A stretch of 62,454 nt of DNA, taken from Acidobacteriota bacterium (GTDB lineage Bacteria; Acidobacteriota; Blastocatellia; RBC074). Below the pieces are notes generated by a model that searched no databases, was not told the origin of the DNA, and worked only from the letters and a program-made list of their open reading frames with translations. This document shows, piece by piece, positions 18,628 to 27,947 of this stretch. The translations under genes were made by a program, and so were the position numbers. The stretch is taken from contig JAEUQO010000146.1 in NCBI GenBank assembly GCA_016789605.1, positions 1-62,454 on the forward strand. Reading direction: 5' to 3'. Position 1 is the stretch's first letter, and every line of letters begins with the position of its first letter.

Positions 18628-20091
18628 TCACGCAAACACCTTCAAAATCGGATCGCCGCCGAAGTTTGTCAGGCGTTGGTCGCGACCGCCAAAGTAATAC
18701 GTCAGCCGCCGATGATCCAGGCCCATAGCGTGCAAGATGGTCGCGTGCAGGTCGTGTACGGAATAGGGGTCAACTGCCGCCTTCAGTCCGAATTCATCCG
18801 TTTCGCCGATCATCTGGCCGCCTTTGACGCCGCCGCCTGCCATCCACATCGTGAAGCCGTAATGATTGTGGTCGCGTCCGATGCCGGATTGCGACATCGG
18901 CATACGGCCAAATTCTCCGCCCCAGACGATCAGCGTCGAATCCAGCAAACCGCGCGCTTTCAAATCCTTGATCAAGCCCGTCATCGGAATGTCGGTTTCG
19001 GCGCAATGCAGCCGATGATTTTCGTCAATGCCGAAATGCGCGTCCCAGGATTCCTGCTGGTGTCCGCCGCCGTGATAAAGCTGAATGAAGCGCACGCCGC
19101 GTTCGACCAGTCGCCGCGCGGTCAGGCATTGTTTGCCGAAAAAGTCTGTGTGCTTTTCGCCGATGCCATACAGCTTTTTGGTCGCGTCGGATTCCTTGCT
19201 CAGGTCAACCGCTTCGGGGGCGTGCGTTTGCATCTGGAAGGCGAGTTCGTACGACGCGATGCGCGCATCGAGATCACTGTTTTTTGCGCGCAGCTCGCGA
19301 TGTTCCTGATTGAGTTTCTGAATGAAGTCTACTTCCTGACGCTGCAAATGCGGGTCAACCCACTTGGGCGGATTGAGATCCACGATTGGTACGTTGCCGG
19401 GCCGGAAAGGCGTTCCCTGAAACGCAGCGGGCATAAATCCCGACGCCCAGTTTGGCGCGCCGCCAATCGGACCGCCGCGCCAGTCATACATCACGATGTA
19501 AGCGGGCAAATTCTGGTTCTCAGTGCCCAAACCATACGTCACCCACGAACCGAGCGACGGATTGCCGGGCCGAATGTTGCCGCTGTTCATCTGAAAGATC
19601 GCCGGTGAGTGGTTGTTGCTCAAACAATAGAGCGAACGAACGACACACAAGTCATCAGCTACGCTGCCCAGATTGGCGTAGAGCTCAGAAATGTCTACGC
19701 CGCCGTGCCCGTACTTTTTGAACTTGTAGGGCGACGCCATCAAGTTGCCGTTCTTGTTAAAGGTTTCGAGTTTATCCAATCCCGGCAAGGGCTTGCCGTG
19801 ATTTTTGGTCAGCGCCGGTTTCGGGTCGAACAGATCAACCTGGCTCGGCCCGCCATACATAAACAGGAAGATGACCGATTTGGCTTTTGCCGGAAAATGT
19901 CCCGCTTTGGCCGCAAGCGGATTCCCCTCTTTGTCACTGGACGATGCGGGCGTCGCCGCCAACAAACCGTCTTGATCCAGTAAGGAAGTCAGCGCCAAGC
20001 CGGAAAATCCTGCGCCTGCGCGAAAGATCAGTTCACGGCGCGACATCGGCTGCGAGAGCAAGGGCAAATGTGACATCTGTTTGTTTCCCAT
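18628..20091 (-). CDS. DUF1501 protein, Tat-exported (copy B of a duplicated pair)
   Basis: 487 residues from ATG 20089-20091, with twin arginines at 18-19 ('SRRELIFRAGAGFSGLAL'). The same landmarks as copy A are present: 'FLFMYGGPSQVDLFDPKP', 'WGGEFGRMPMSQ', 'GIGRDHNHYGF' and 'VHDLHATILHAMGLDHRRLTYYFGGRDQRLT'. Alkaline-phosphatase-like fold, periplasmic, substrate unknown. It follows the TonB-receptor terminator by about 35 bases, so it probably begins a new transcription unit that runs through the nuclease-XisH-XisI cassette into copy A. Neighbouring TonB receptor and cytochrome-type genes suggest work on imported or surface-bound substrate. Confidence 0.88.
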   Translation of the reverse strand: MGNKQMSHLPLLSQPMSRRELIFRAGAGFSGLALTSLLDQDGLLAATPASSSDKEGNPLAAKAGHFPAKAKSVIFLFMYGGPSQVDLFDPKPALTKNHGKPLPGLDKLETFNKNGNLMASPYKFKKYGHGGVDISELYANLGSVADDLCVVRSLYCLSNNHSPAIFQMNSGNIRPGNPSLGSWVTYGLGTENQNLPAYIVMYDWRGGPIGGAPNWASGFMPAAFQGTPFRPGNVPIVDLNPPKWVDPHLQRQEVDFIQKLNQEHRELRAKNSDLDARIASYELAFQMQTHAPEAVDLSKESDATKKLYGIGEKHTDFFGKQCLTARRLVERGVRFIQLYHGGGHQQESWDAHFGIDENHRLHCAETDIPMTGLIKDLKARGLLDSTLIVWGGEFGRMPMSQSGIGRDHNHYGFTMWMAGGGVKGGQMIGETDEFGLKAAVDPYSVHDLHATILHAMGLDHRRLTYYFGGRDQRLTNFGGDPILKVFA

Positions 20092-20124
20092 CGGTTTTTC
20101 CTTCAGGCGATTTTCAGAGAAAAA

Positions 20125-20156
20125 GCCGCCGCCAACTCACACACGCTGGCGGCGGC
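20125..20156 (-). terminator. Strong intrinsic terminator after the TonB-receptor gene
   Basis: GCCGCCGCCA (20125-20134) pairs perfectly with TGGCGGCGGC (20147-20156) around a 12-base loop. Read on the minus strand, the 10-bp GC-rich stem is followed by a TTTTTCTC tract. It lies 7 bases beyond the TonB-receptor stop codon and 34 bases before the DUF1501 copy B start, splitting the minus-strand cluster into two units. Confidence 0.85.
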
Positions 20157-20162
20157 TGGTCA

Positions 20163-23100
20163 TTACCATTCCACGCGAATCGTCCCTTGCAACTGACGGG
20201 GACGGAAACCGCTGCCGCCATAGGAATTGCCCAAACTGGCAATGCCATCGGCGGCGGGCGCATTCAGCCCTTGCAAGTTCAGGACGTTAAACACGTCCAG
20301 ATTCACGCGCACAATCAGGCGTTCGTTGACGCGGAAAAACTTCATCAACGAAGCATCCAAATTCCAGTTGAACGGCCCCATATGGTACTGGTTCCGCCAG
20401 GGATGCAGCCCCGTATCAAGCAAGACACGCTGGCAATTGGCGCGCGGCCCTTTGCTCAGGTCGCAATTGGTCGCCAGCGGATTGCCATTGGCGTCGCGGT
20501 TGTTAATCAACGGAATGTAAACGACATTGGTGTCGTAATCCGCCGATGTCGGATCGGTCGTTTGACCGCCTTTGGGCCAGGGGTTCAATGGCTTTTGCGC
20601 CGGTTTGTAATCGGCGGGCAAACCATACACACCATTGCGCAATCCGGCGGCGTTGGTGCTGTTGATCTGACGTTCCGAAATATACCCGTTGAACCACAGA
20701 TAGCCATCAGTGCAGCGTTCCTGTGATTTCAGCGTTGCGGTTGCAGGCGTCGAACGGCAATCGGTGATCTTGTACTTCTTGCCATAAATCTCGAAATTGC
20801 CAAATTCACCCCACTGACCGGTTGGGCGAGCATACCAGGTGTTCAGGAACGCCACCTTGCCCACCATCTTCCAGCCGCCGATGACGGAATTCATAAAGCT
20901 GTTGGCGTTTTTGCCCAGCCATTTTCCTTTGCCAAACGGCAGATCGTAATTCCAGTTGGCGCGAATGCGGTGTTTGGGCACCCCAGTATCGCGGTCATAA
21001 AACAGAAAGCGATTCAATTCGGCCAAATCGGTCGGCACCGTTCCCGGCAAAAAGACCTCTGGCACGGTTCCCGTGTCGTCGCGGAAGGCATTGCCCGCCA
21101 TACGCAACGCGTTGGTCATCGTGTAAAACGCCTGGAAGCCCAACCCTTTGCTAAATCTGCGTTCAAATTCCAGCGACCAGACCGCCGTGTTAATGAAACC
21201 GGTCTTCTGATAGATGATGATGTTGGTATACGCCGTTTGATCAAACACGCGCCGCGCCACGTTGGCAAATGTGCCGGGCGGCGTGTTGCGCTGTTGCGTC
21301 GCATACCAGACGTAATCGTTCGCTTGTGGGTTGATGTTGAATTGCTGATCGGAATTGACGCCGTGTTTGCCGGTATAGGTCAACCGCACCACAGAGGATT
21401 TGCCGATCTGCTTTTCGAGCGCCAGATTCCATTCGTGAATGCGCAGGTTTTTCTGGTTCTCGTCCATGCCTGCCACGGCCTGCCCGCGCCCAATGCCGAT
21501 GGGATTGGTCGCATCAACGACGGCAGCAGTATTCACACCAGCAAAAAATGTTTGCGGATTGCGCAACAAATAGTTGCTGATGCCATCCGGGCTTTGCGCC
21601 GCGCTGTTTGGGTTATAGCTGAAATTGGCGCGAAACGGCGCCAGATTGAAAAACGGCACCAGCAACGTGCGCATCGGCGTGTTGGAAATGTACAACCCGT
21701 ATCCGCCGCGAATGACCATTTGCTTGTTGCCGTCAAACAGCTTGTATCCGAATCCGGCGCGCGGGCCGATGTCGAACAAATTGGATTTATAAATGTTCTT
21801 GTCCAATCCGATTTCTTCAGCGCCCGCGAATTTCACATCCACCGTTTTGAATGCGTCCACGACTTTTTGCGTCGTGGTGCCATTGGCGATGTAAAAGCTG
21901 ATCGGCTGTGGGAAGTACAAGCTGCGGGTTTTGCGATCAAACGCGTTGATGGCGTCGTGCTTTTCGCTGAAGGCCGGGAACATGTCCCAGCGCACTCCGG
22001 TCGAAAGCGTCAGCCGATCAGTCACGCGCCAACTGTCATTCAGATACAAACCGAAATACCGTTCGTTCAGCTTCATGAAGTTGCGCTTCAGCCCAACGGT
22101 ATAAGACGCGGCTGCGCCCAGAAAGAAGTTGGCGGCATCATTACCGGTCTGCGGCACGGCTTGCGGGCTGGCGGCATTCCCCAAGGTCGGGCTGTGCAAT
22201 GCCGTCGCCAAACTATTGAACGCCGCCGAACCGGAAATCGCGCCTTGATCGGGTTGCAGGTGTTGGCGTTGGTTGTTCCAGCGCCAGCCAAATTCAAATT
22301 TGTGGTTGGATTTGAGCCACGAATAATTCTGCTCGGCATTGGTGACAATCGTATACAACGCGCGGCGGTTGTCGCCTTCGATGTAATTCATGAAGCCATT
22401 GCCGGTGATGTTCGGAAAGCCGATTTCGCCCAGCGGATTGGGCAACCCGTATTGCTCAGAGAAATTCACGCTGGCCGGGCCGGTCACCGTCTGCGTACTT
22501 TGCCAGGTGCGGTTAAACAACGTTTCGACGTAAAAATTCGACGAGAACAAATGCGTCCAACTGACGCCGCCCGTGATGCCTTCCATCGGCAAATAGGTGA
22601 CGTTCGCTTCGTTGTTCAACGTGGGTGCACCGGTGTTGGTCGCCGTCCCAATAAAGTTTGCGCGATTTTTGCCGCCGTTGACCTTGAACCACATGTTGTC
22701 TTTTTCGCCAAAGCGATGGTCAATGCGGATCGTGTTTTGGTCGTCGTGCCGGTTCGGCAAGCCATTGGTCGCCACCGGCGTTTTGTAGTTGTTCGCCACC
22801 AGCGGATTGATGCCTGGGTCTGTCGGCAAAGGCGTAATGTCGAAAATCGCTTTGGCCAACGGACTCATACGGCTGATCGGGATAATGTTGTTGGGAAACG
22901 GATCGCGCACGGCGACTTGCCGCCCGTTGATGGTTTGGGTGCGCGTGGTCAGCGGATCATAGAGCGTAATCGGACGTCCCAGGTTATCCACCAAGCCGCT
23001 AAAATCGCCGCGCCGCCAGGCTTCGGTCGGCACCACGAATTCGCGCGTGACGCCCTGTTTCAGCCGCAAGCTTTCGCGCGAGAAAAACCAGAAGGTGCGA

Positions 23101-24044
23101 TTTTTTCCGTTATAAAGCGCGGGCGTTCCTTCGCCAAAACGTGGCAGGAACACCGGCCCGCTCGCCGAAAAGCCGTATTCGTTACGCAGCAGCGTCGGCA
23201 CCTTGTATTCCTGACCGGTGAACAACACGTCTTGTCGCGCACGTGCCACGCCGAATCCGTTGTTGCGGTGGGTTTCAAACGCCGTGAAGTGCAGTTTGTT
23301 GGAACCGCCTTTGGTCGTCACGATGACGGAGGTTGGGCGGTTGTATTTGGCTGACGAAGTGCTGGTCTCAACGCGCACTTCGCCGATGGATTCCAGGCCC
23401 TGAATAATGCCGGAGCCGCCGAATTCGCGATTGTTCGACGCCGCGCCATCCTGAATGTAATCGGTCGAATACGACATCAACCCCGCCGCACGCACACCGC
23501 CATTCACGTCAATAATCGCTTCCAGACCGGGCACGGTGTCTTCGAGCAAGGCGTTGATATTGCGTCCGTTGATCGGCAGTTCTTTGATGCGCGTGGCATC
23601 CAGCGTATTGCCCACCGTCGGTTCAGAAGCGTTGATGAGTGGGGCAATGTTGCCCTCAATGATGACGGTTTCTGACACGTCACCGATTTTCATCACGGGT
23701 TCGATCGAAATTTCGCGTGCGGTTTCGATCTGCACCTGGCCTTCCCAGGCTTTCATGCCGGTGGCTTCGATACGGACCTTGTACCTACCGATGTTGACCG
23801 TCGGCGTCACAAACAACCCGGCACTGGTCGTCACCAACGTCGACGTCGTGCCGGTTGCCAGACTGGTAATTTTGACGGTCGCATTGGGAATGGCCGCCCC
23901 ATTTTCGTCTCTCACCAGTCCTTGCAGTGTGCCGCCGCCTGACGTTGTTTGCGCCCAAACACCTGATGTTGCCAGAAAAATACAAACTACCAGCAGTAGC
24001 AGCAGGCGCACGAAGGATAAGCGATGGAAAATCATGCGCATCAT
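20163..24044 (-). CDS. TonB-dependent receptor, Oar-like, with carboxypeptidase-regulatory N-terminal domain
   Basis: 1293 residues from the first of two ATGs, with AAGGAGA properly spaced upstream. Signal peptide: 'LLLLLVVCIFLATSGVWAQ'. Residues about 38-115 form a carboxypeptidase-D regulatory-like beta sandwich ('GTLQGLVRDENGAAIPNATVKIT'). A plug domain follows ('ELPINGRNINALLEDTVPGLE...GVRAAGLMSYSTDYIQDG...VIVTTKGGSN'). The rest is a long beta-barrel that ends in Trp, as outer-membrane proteins do ('RPRQLQGTIRVEW'). This architecture is hugely expanded in Acidobacteriota and is thought to import large or scarce nutrients, driven by TonB-ExbBD. It is the last gene before a strong terminator. 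The ligand is unknown. Confidence 0.92.
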   Translation of the reverse strand: MMRMIFHRLSFVRLLLLLVVCIFLATSGVWAQTTSGGGTLQGLVRDENGAAIPNATVKITSLATGTTSTLVTTSAGLFVTPTVNIGRYKVRIEATGMKAWEGQVQIETAREISIEPVMKIGDVSETVIIEGNIAPLINASEPTVGNTLDATRIKELPINGRNINALLEDTVPGLEAIIDVNGGVRAAGLMSYSTDYIQDGAASNNREFGGSGIIQGLESIGEVRVETSTSSAKYNRPTSVIVTTKGGSNKLHFTAFETHRNNGFGVARARQDVLFTGQEYKVPTLLRNEYGFSASGPVFLPRFGEGTPALYNGKNRTFWFFSRESLRLKQGVTREFVVPTEAWRRGDFSGLVDNLGRPITLYDPLTTRTQTINGRQVAVRDPFPNNIIPISRMSPLAKAIFDITPLPTDPGINPLVANNYKTPVATNGLPNRHDDQNTIRIDHRFGEKDNMWFKVNGGKNRANFIGTATNTGAPTLNNEANVTYLPMEGITGGVSWTHLFSSNFYVETLFNRTWQSTQTVTGPASVNFSEQYGLPNPLGEIGFPNITGNGFMNYIEGDNRRALYTIVTNAEQNYSWLKSNHKFEFGWRWNNQRQHLQPDQGAISGSAAFNSLATALHSPTLGNAASPQAVPQTGNDAANFFLGAAASYTVGLKRNFMKLNERYFGLYLNDSWRVTDRLTLSTGVRWDMFPAFSEKHDAINAFDRKTRSLYFPQPISFYIANGTTTQKVVDAFKTVDVKFAGAEEIGLDKNIYKSNLFDIGPRAGFGYKLFDGNKQMVIRGGYGLYISNTPMRTLLVPFFNLAPFRANFSYNPNSAAQSPDGISNYLLRNPQTFFAGVNTAAVVDATNPIGIGRGQAVAGMDENQKNLRIHEWNLALEKQIGKSSVVRLTYTGKHGVNSDQQFNINPQANDYVWYATQQRNTPPGTFANVARRVFDQTAYTNIIIYQKTGFINTAVWSLEFERRFSKGLGFQAFYTMTNALRMAGNAFRDDTGTVPEVFLPGTVPTDLAELNRFLFYDRDTGVPKHRIRANWNYDLPFGKGKWLGKNANSFMNSVIGGWKMVGKVAFLNTWYARPTGQWGEFGNFEIYGKKYKITDCRSTPATATLKSQERCTDGYLWFNGYISERQINSTNAAGLRNGVYGLPADYKPAQKPLNPWPKGGQTTDPTSADYDTNVVYIPLINNRDANGNPLATNCDLSKGPRANCQRVLLDTGLHPWRNQYHMGPFNWNLDASLMKFFRVNERLIVRVNLDVFNVLNLQGLNAPAADGIASLGNSYGGSGFRPRQLQGTIRVEW

Positions 24045-24076
24045 CTGTGGTCTCCTTGTAACAGCAATGAGAGGGA

Positions 24077-25054
24077 TCAGCGAATAACCTTGCCCTTCAG
24101 CCCAATGACCTGAGCCGCAACGAGGTTATTGCCGAAATTGTTGAAATCCTTGAATTGCCACACGACTTTTTTGTCTCGTGTGACTTCGATCAGTTGCGGA
24201 TTTTCCGTCCCAGCATGTGTATTTCCGATAATCAGGTTGCCATTAGGTAACAGTTGCAGCGTCGTCACCCACGCCAACGTAATGCCAGTCAGTTCTTTTT
24301 GATCAATACTCCAGACAATCTTTCCGGCGGGCGTGACTTCGAGCACGCGATTGTTGTTGCCGCCCGCAATCATCGTGTTGCCGTTGGGCAACCGAATCGC
24401 GCCAAAAACTTCTACGCCGTGGCCTTCGGGACCGTGACCGGGTGAACGCGGACGCCCGCCAAGTTCCATGGCATATTCCCAAACGATTTTTCCGTTGCCG
24501 TCATATTCGCGAACTTTGCCTTCGCCTTCCTGACAGACCAAATAGTTCCCGTTGTCCAGTTTGCGCACCATACGCGTATCGCGATGTGCGTTTGGCTTTT
24601 CCACCGTCAGGGGAATCACCTTGACGATTTTGTCCTGCTTGTCCACTTCAATCAGCCGCGAATTGCCGCTTTCGGCAATCAGGGTCAACCCGTTTTTCAA
24701 CCGCTGATACGAGTGAATTTCGACCTTGCCGGTATAGCCGTCCTTGGGTTTTGATTCGTGTCGCCAAACAGTGTCTTTGGCCCGGTTGACTTCAATCACA
24801 GTCGTGTAACCGGTCTGAAACAACACATTGCCGTTGGGCAACCATTGAATGTCGTGAATTTCGCGCGCGTCAGGGTTGGCGACTTCCCACTCGATTTCGC
24901 CTTTGGCATTGATGATGGCAACGCGTTTCTTGTCAGCGCCAAGCACCTTGTATTCCGGCGTGGCAGGTTTCACCCAACCTTGCACCGAATCCCCTGAACC
25001 AACCGCCAACAGCCAGGCGGCGCAAACAAAAAACACCACGGATAGTCGTTTCAC
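24077..25054 (-). CDS. Secreted PQQ-like/arylsulfotransferase-like beta-propeller protein
   Basis: 325 residues from GTG 25054, one base after the stop of the arginine-deiminase homologue, with GGAG about 13 bases upstream. Signal peptide: 'LSVVFFVCAAWLLAVGSGDS'. The body consists of repeated blades with the motif 'LPNGN.L(I)' or 'LDNGNYLV', followed by 'EV...K.VW.', e.g. 'LDNGNYLVCQEGEGKVREYDGNGKIVWEY'. Such propellers bind ligands or cofactors and act as periplasmic partners; no clear PQQ ligands can be assigned by eye. It lies 32 bases upstream of the TonB-receptor start, so the two are probably co-translated. Confidence 0.78.
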   Translation of the reverse strand: MKRLSVVFFVCAAWLLAVGSGDSVQGWVKPATPEYKVLGADKKRVAIINAKGEIEWEVANPDAREIHDIQWLPNGNVLFQTGYTTVIEVNRAKDTVWRHESKPKDGYTGKVEIHSYQRLKNGLTLIAESGNSRLIEVDKQDKIVKVIPLTVEKPNAHRDTRMVRKLDNGNYLVCQEGEGKVREYDGNGKIVWEYAMELGGRPRSPGHGPEGHGVEVFGAIRLPNGNTMIAGGNNNRVLEVTPAGKIVWSIDQKELTGITLAWVTTLQLLPNGNLIIGNTHAGTENPQLIEVTRDKKVVWQFKDFNNFGNNLVAAQVIGLKGKVIR

Positions 25055-25055
25055 G

Positions 25056-26486
25056 TTACTGGTCTCCTCTTACCAAAGGCATCAGCAGGCAATGTGGGCC
25101 GCCGTTGTTGATGGATAATAATTCGCCGGGAAAAGTCAGGACTTCGACTCCGGCGCGTCGTAAAGCATCGTTGGTATGTTGATTGTGTTCGTAGGCGATG
25201 ACGCGCCCCGGGCGTAACTGAACGACGTTCGCGCCTTGCCAGCGCAATTCATACATCGCGCGCTCCGTCACATATTTGTCGAGCGGCAATGCGCCTTGTT
25301 CGCCGCCGACATACACAACCTGATAACCGCGTTCGCGGAAGTAATCCACCAGCTTCAGATTCAAGGGCGTTGCCTTGCCTGAGCCAGCTTCGTATTTTGT
25401 CACCCAACCGACTTGCGGCATCACTTCGACCGTCAACCGCACATCGTCCGGCCTGCTCATTTCGCGTTCCGGTTGCGCGGCGCGCATCGCGTCCATTTGC
25501 GCCGCCAAGCCGAGCAACAGCGGCTTCAAAGGATTGTTTTCATTGAACCGCTTTTCCAGAAAGAACGGCACCGCCAGAATTTTGTTTTTGTCTACCAGAT
25601 TGAAAATCGAATCGAGGTGCAGGAGCTGACGGTTTAACCCGCTTTGTTTGTCAGCGGGCGGCATGGCAACGGCCAACACATCCAGTTGAAGCTTTTGCGC
25701 CAGTTTGGCGGCAGCTTCGCGGCTGCTGCGATTGCCGACGCCCAGCAACAATGTTTTTTCATCCAACACGATGGTGTCGCCGCCATCCAGGTGAACGCCT
25801 TCTTGCGCAGCGTCAAACACGATGGGAAACGGCTTCAGTTCATCGGCAAAACGAAAGATCAGCCGCGCGGCAGCATTTTCCAGCGAGCGGCGGTAATACT
25901 GCCCATTGCCGATGAGGATGCCTTTGGGCGTAGAGATTGCAAAATCACGCGCCCAATACATCGAGGGCAATCCGGGAAACAGCGGATCAAACAGTCCGTC
26001 CGGGGTGCGCGCATAAAAATGGTCGTCGCGAAAATTCAGAATGCTGTCGGCATCCAGCGTCTCGCTGCGCAAGAGAGCTTCTTGGGCTGTGGCGGGAAAT
26101 GTCTGTTTGATCCAATCGGCCAATTTGCCCTGGCGGCGCGCATTGCGAATCGCGCTGTTGAGTACGTCGCGCACATCCAGCACGCGCACATTTTGCTTGC
26201 GCAGCAGCTCGCGCAACGCTTGATGTTCGCGAATCACGCCACGCGGCAAACTGCCAAACAACGGATGCCGACTGGCGCCGCCACCGCCAAAATCAGAAGT
26301 CTTGAAAATCTGTTCGCCGAGTGACAAAACCAAGGTCGCGCGTAAAGGCGCGACATCAGAGGAAACACCCGTTTGCGCCGTTGCAGCCAAGGTTGCCGTG
26401 GCACGACGGATGTCAGTGACCAGCCACCAAGCAACGGCCAGTGCCACAAGCAGGCCAGTTCCCCACCAACGCAGTCCTATCCTCAA
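25056..26486 (-). CDS. Membrane-anchored arginine deiminase/amidinotransferase homologue
   Basis: 476 residues from TTG 26486, in a TTGA overlap with the upstream DUF1501 stop and with AAAGGA about 8 bases before. Residues 8-24 form one hydrophobic segment ('WGTGLLVALAVAWWLV'), so the catalytic domain should lie outside the cytoplasm. Arginine-deiminase landmarks are present: Asp181 in 'YWARDFA', 'DGGD' at 234-237, His290-x-Asp292 in 'HLDSIFNL', and Cys466 in 'GGPHCLLMPLVRGD'. Known deiminases have EGGD; here the Glu is Asp, so activity may be altered. Likely reaction: arginine or another guanidino compound to citrulline plus ammonia. Cytosolic deiminases lack such an anchor. Confidence 0.75.
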   Translation of the reverse strand: MRIGLRWWGTGLLVALAVAWWLVTDIRRATATLAATAQTGVSSDVAPLRATLVLSLGEQIFKTSDFGGGGASRHPLFGSLPRGVIREHQALRELLRKQNVRVLDVRDVLNSAIRNARRQGKLADWIKQTFPATAQEALLRSETLDADSILNFRDDHFYARTPDGLFDPLFPGLPSMYWARDFAISTPKGILIGNGQYYRRSLENAAARLIFRFADELKPFPIVFDAAQEGVHLDGGDTIVLDEKTLLLGVGNRSSREAAAKLAQKLQLDVLAVAMPPADKQSGLNRQLLHLDSIFNLVDKNKILAVPFFLEKRFNENNPLKPLLLGLAAQMDAMRAAQPEREMSRPDDVRLTVEVMPQVGWVTKYEAGSGKATPLNLKLVDYFRERGYQVVYVGGEQGALPLDKYVTERAMYELRWQGANVVQLRPGRVIAYEHNQHTNDALRRAGVEVLTFPGELLSINNGGPHCLLMPLVRGDQ

Positions 26487-27943
26487 GCGAGAATTCCTTT
26501 CACGACTTCGCCCGAAACATTGGTCAGGCGTGCGTCAATGCCCTGATATTTGACCGTCAGGCGCAAGTGATTGATGCCAAGCAAATGCAACATCGTCGCG
26601 TGCAGGTCGTGCACGCTCACAGGTTTTTCGACCGCAGCGTAGCCTAGATCATCGGTTGCGCCATAAGTTACGCCGCCTTTGATACCGCCGCCTGCCAGCA
26701 TGAACGAGAAGCCTTTGATGTGGTGATCGCGTCCCGTGCCGGATTGCGACATGGGAGTGCGGCCAAATTCCCCGCCCCAGATGATCAGTGTGTCATCGAG
26801 CATGCCGCGCTGTTTCAGGTCTTTGATCAGGGCAGCGGTGGCGCGGTCAACCTCTTGCGCTTTGAGCGGAATGCTGGTCGGAATGTTGTTGTGATGATCC
26901 CAATCGCGGTGATAAAGCTGAATGAACCGCACCCCGCGTTCAGCCAGTCGCCGTGCCAGCAAACAATTCGAAGCAAACGAGCCGTCGCCCGGTTTTGCGC
27001 CGTACATTTCCAACACGGATTTCGGCTCTTTGCTCATATCGGTCAGATCGGGCACGCTCGTTTGCATGCGAAACGCCATTTCGTATTGCGCGACACGAGT
27101 CAGAATTTCGGGGTCTTTGACTGCGTCGTATTGCAGCCTGTTCAGTTTGTTGATGGCGGCGATCGAATCCTGCTGCGTGTCCTGACAAAGCCCTTGCGGA
27201 TTTTTGATATAGAGCACCGGATCACCGGTCGAGTTCAATTTGACGCCTTGAAACTTGCCGGGCAAAAACCCCGCAGACCATTGCCGCGCCGCCACAGGTT
27301 GATTCTGTCCGCCTTTGCCCGAAGACATCAGCACGACGAATCCCGGCAGGTCTTCGGTTTCCGCGCCCAAACCATATAACAACCACGATCCCATGCTCGG
27401 ACGCCCGGCCAGGATCGAACCGGTATTCATCAACACGTGCGCCGGGTCGTGGTTGATCTGTTCGCCCCACATCGAGCGCACGATGCAAATGTCGTCCGCA
27501 ACGCCGCCGATTTCGGGAAACAGCTCGCAAATTTCCTGCCCGGATTTGCCAAAGCGGTTGAATTTGAACTGCGGGCCGTAACAGATCAACCGTTGGTTTT
27601 GCAGTTGGGCAATCTGTTGTCCTTGCGTAAACGATTCCGGCATCGGTTTGCCGTGCATCGCCGCAAGCATCGGTTTGTAATCGAAGGTTTCCAAATGCGA
27701 GGGACCGCCCGCTTGATACAGAAAGATGACGCGTTTGGCTTTGGCCGCGTGATGCAAAGGGTTCACGACGCCTTTGGATTGCCAGCCGCTGGCTGCCGAG
27801 GTTGCCGAGGCTGCCAGGGCTGAACGATCAAACAGCGTCGTCAATGCCAACGAACCGAGTCCGGCGATACCTCTGCCAAGAAACGTTCGGCGCTTGATGT
27901 GCAACTGTTGTGTGTCTGTCGAAGCAGGCGATGAAGCAGCCAT
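26483..27943 (-). CDS. DUF1501 protein, Tat-exported (copy C)
   Basis: 486 residues. Twin arginines at 18-19 ('KRRTFLGRGIAGLGSLAL'). Landmarks 'FLYQAGGPSHLETFDYKP', '[26 protein letters not shown]' and 'VHDLHATMLHLLGINH' place it in the DUF1501 family, but it is clearly more distant from copies A and B than they are from each other. It starts 4 bases after the stop of a cytochrome c/DUF1549/DUF1553 gene; this pairing is the classic one known from Planctomycetes, Verrucomicrobia and Acidobacteriota, where both products are exported. The next gene overlaps its stop codon. Confidence 0.88.
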   Translation of the reverse strand: MAASSPASTDTQQLHIKRRTFLGRGIAGLGSLALTTLFDRSALAASATSAASGWQSKGVVNPLHHAAKAKRVIFLYQAGGPSHLETFDYKPMLAAMHGKPMPESFTQGQQIAQLQNQRLICYGPQFKFNRFGKSGQEICELFPEIGGVADDICIVRSMWGEQINHDPAHVLMNTGSILAGRPSMGSWLLYGLGAETEDLPGFVVLMSSGKGGQNQPVAARQWSAGFLPGKFQGVKLNSTGDPVLYIKNPQGLCQDTQQDSIAAINKLNRLQYDAVKDPEILTRVAQYEMAFRMQTSVPDLTDMSKEPKSVLEMYGAKPGDGSFASNCLLARRLAERGVRFIQLYHRDWDHHNNIPTSIPLKAQEVDRATAALIKDLKQRGMLDDTLIIWGGEFGRTPMSQSGTGRDHHIKGFSFMLAGGGIKGGVTYGATDDLGYAAVEKPVSVHDLHATMLHLLGINHLRLTVKYQGIDARLTNVSGEVVKGILA

Positions 27944-27947
27944 GGCG

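Noticed and set aside
20970..23354. 794-codon open frame on the + strand opposite the TonB receptor
   Set aside because: It lies wholly antisense to a gene with intact signal peptide, plug and barrel motifs. Its residues have no recognisable family pattern and are rich in Arg, Val, His and Gln as expected from reverse reading of GC-rich codons.
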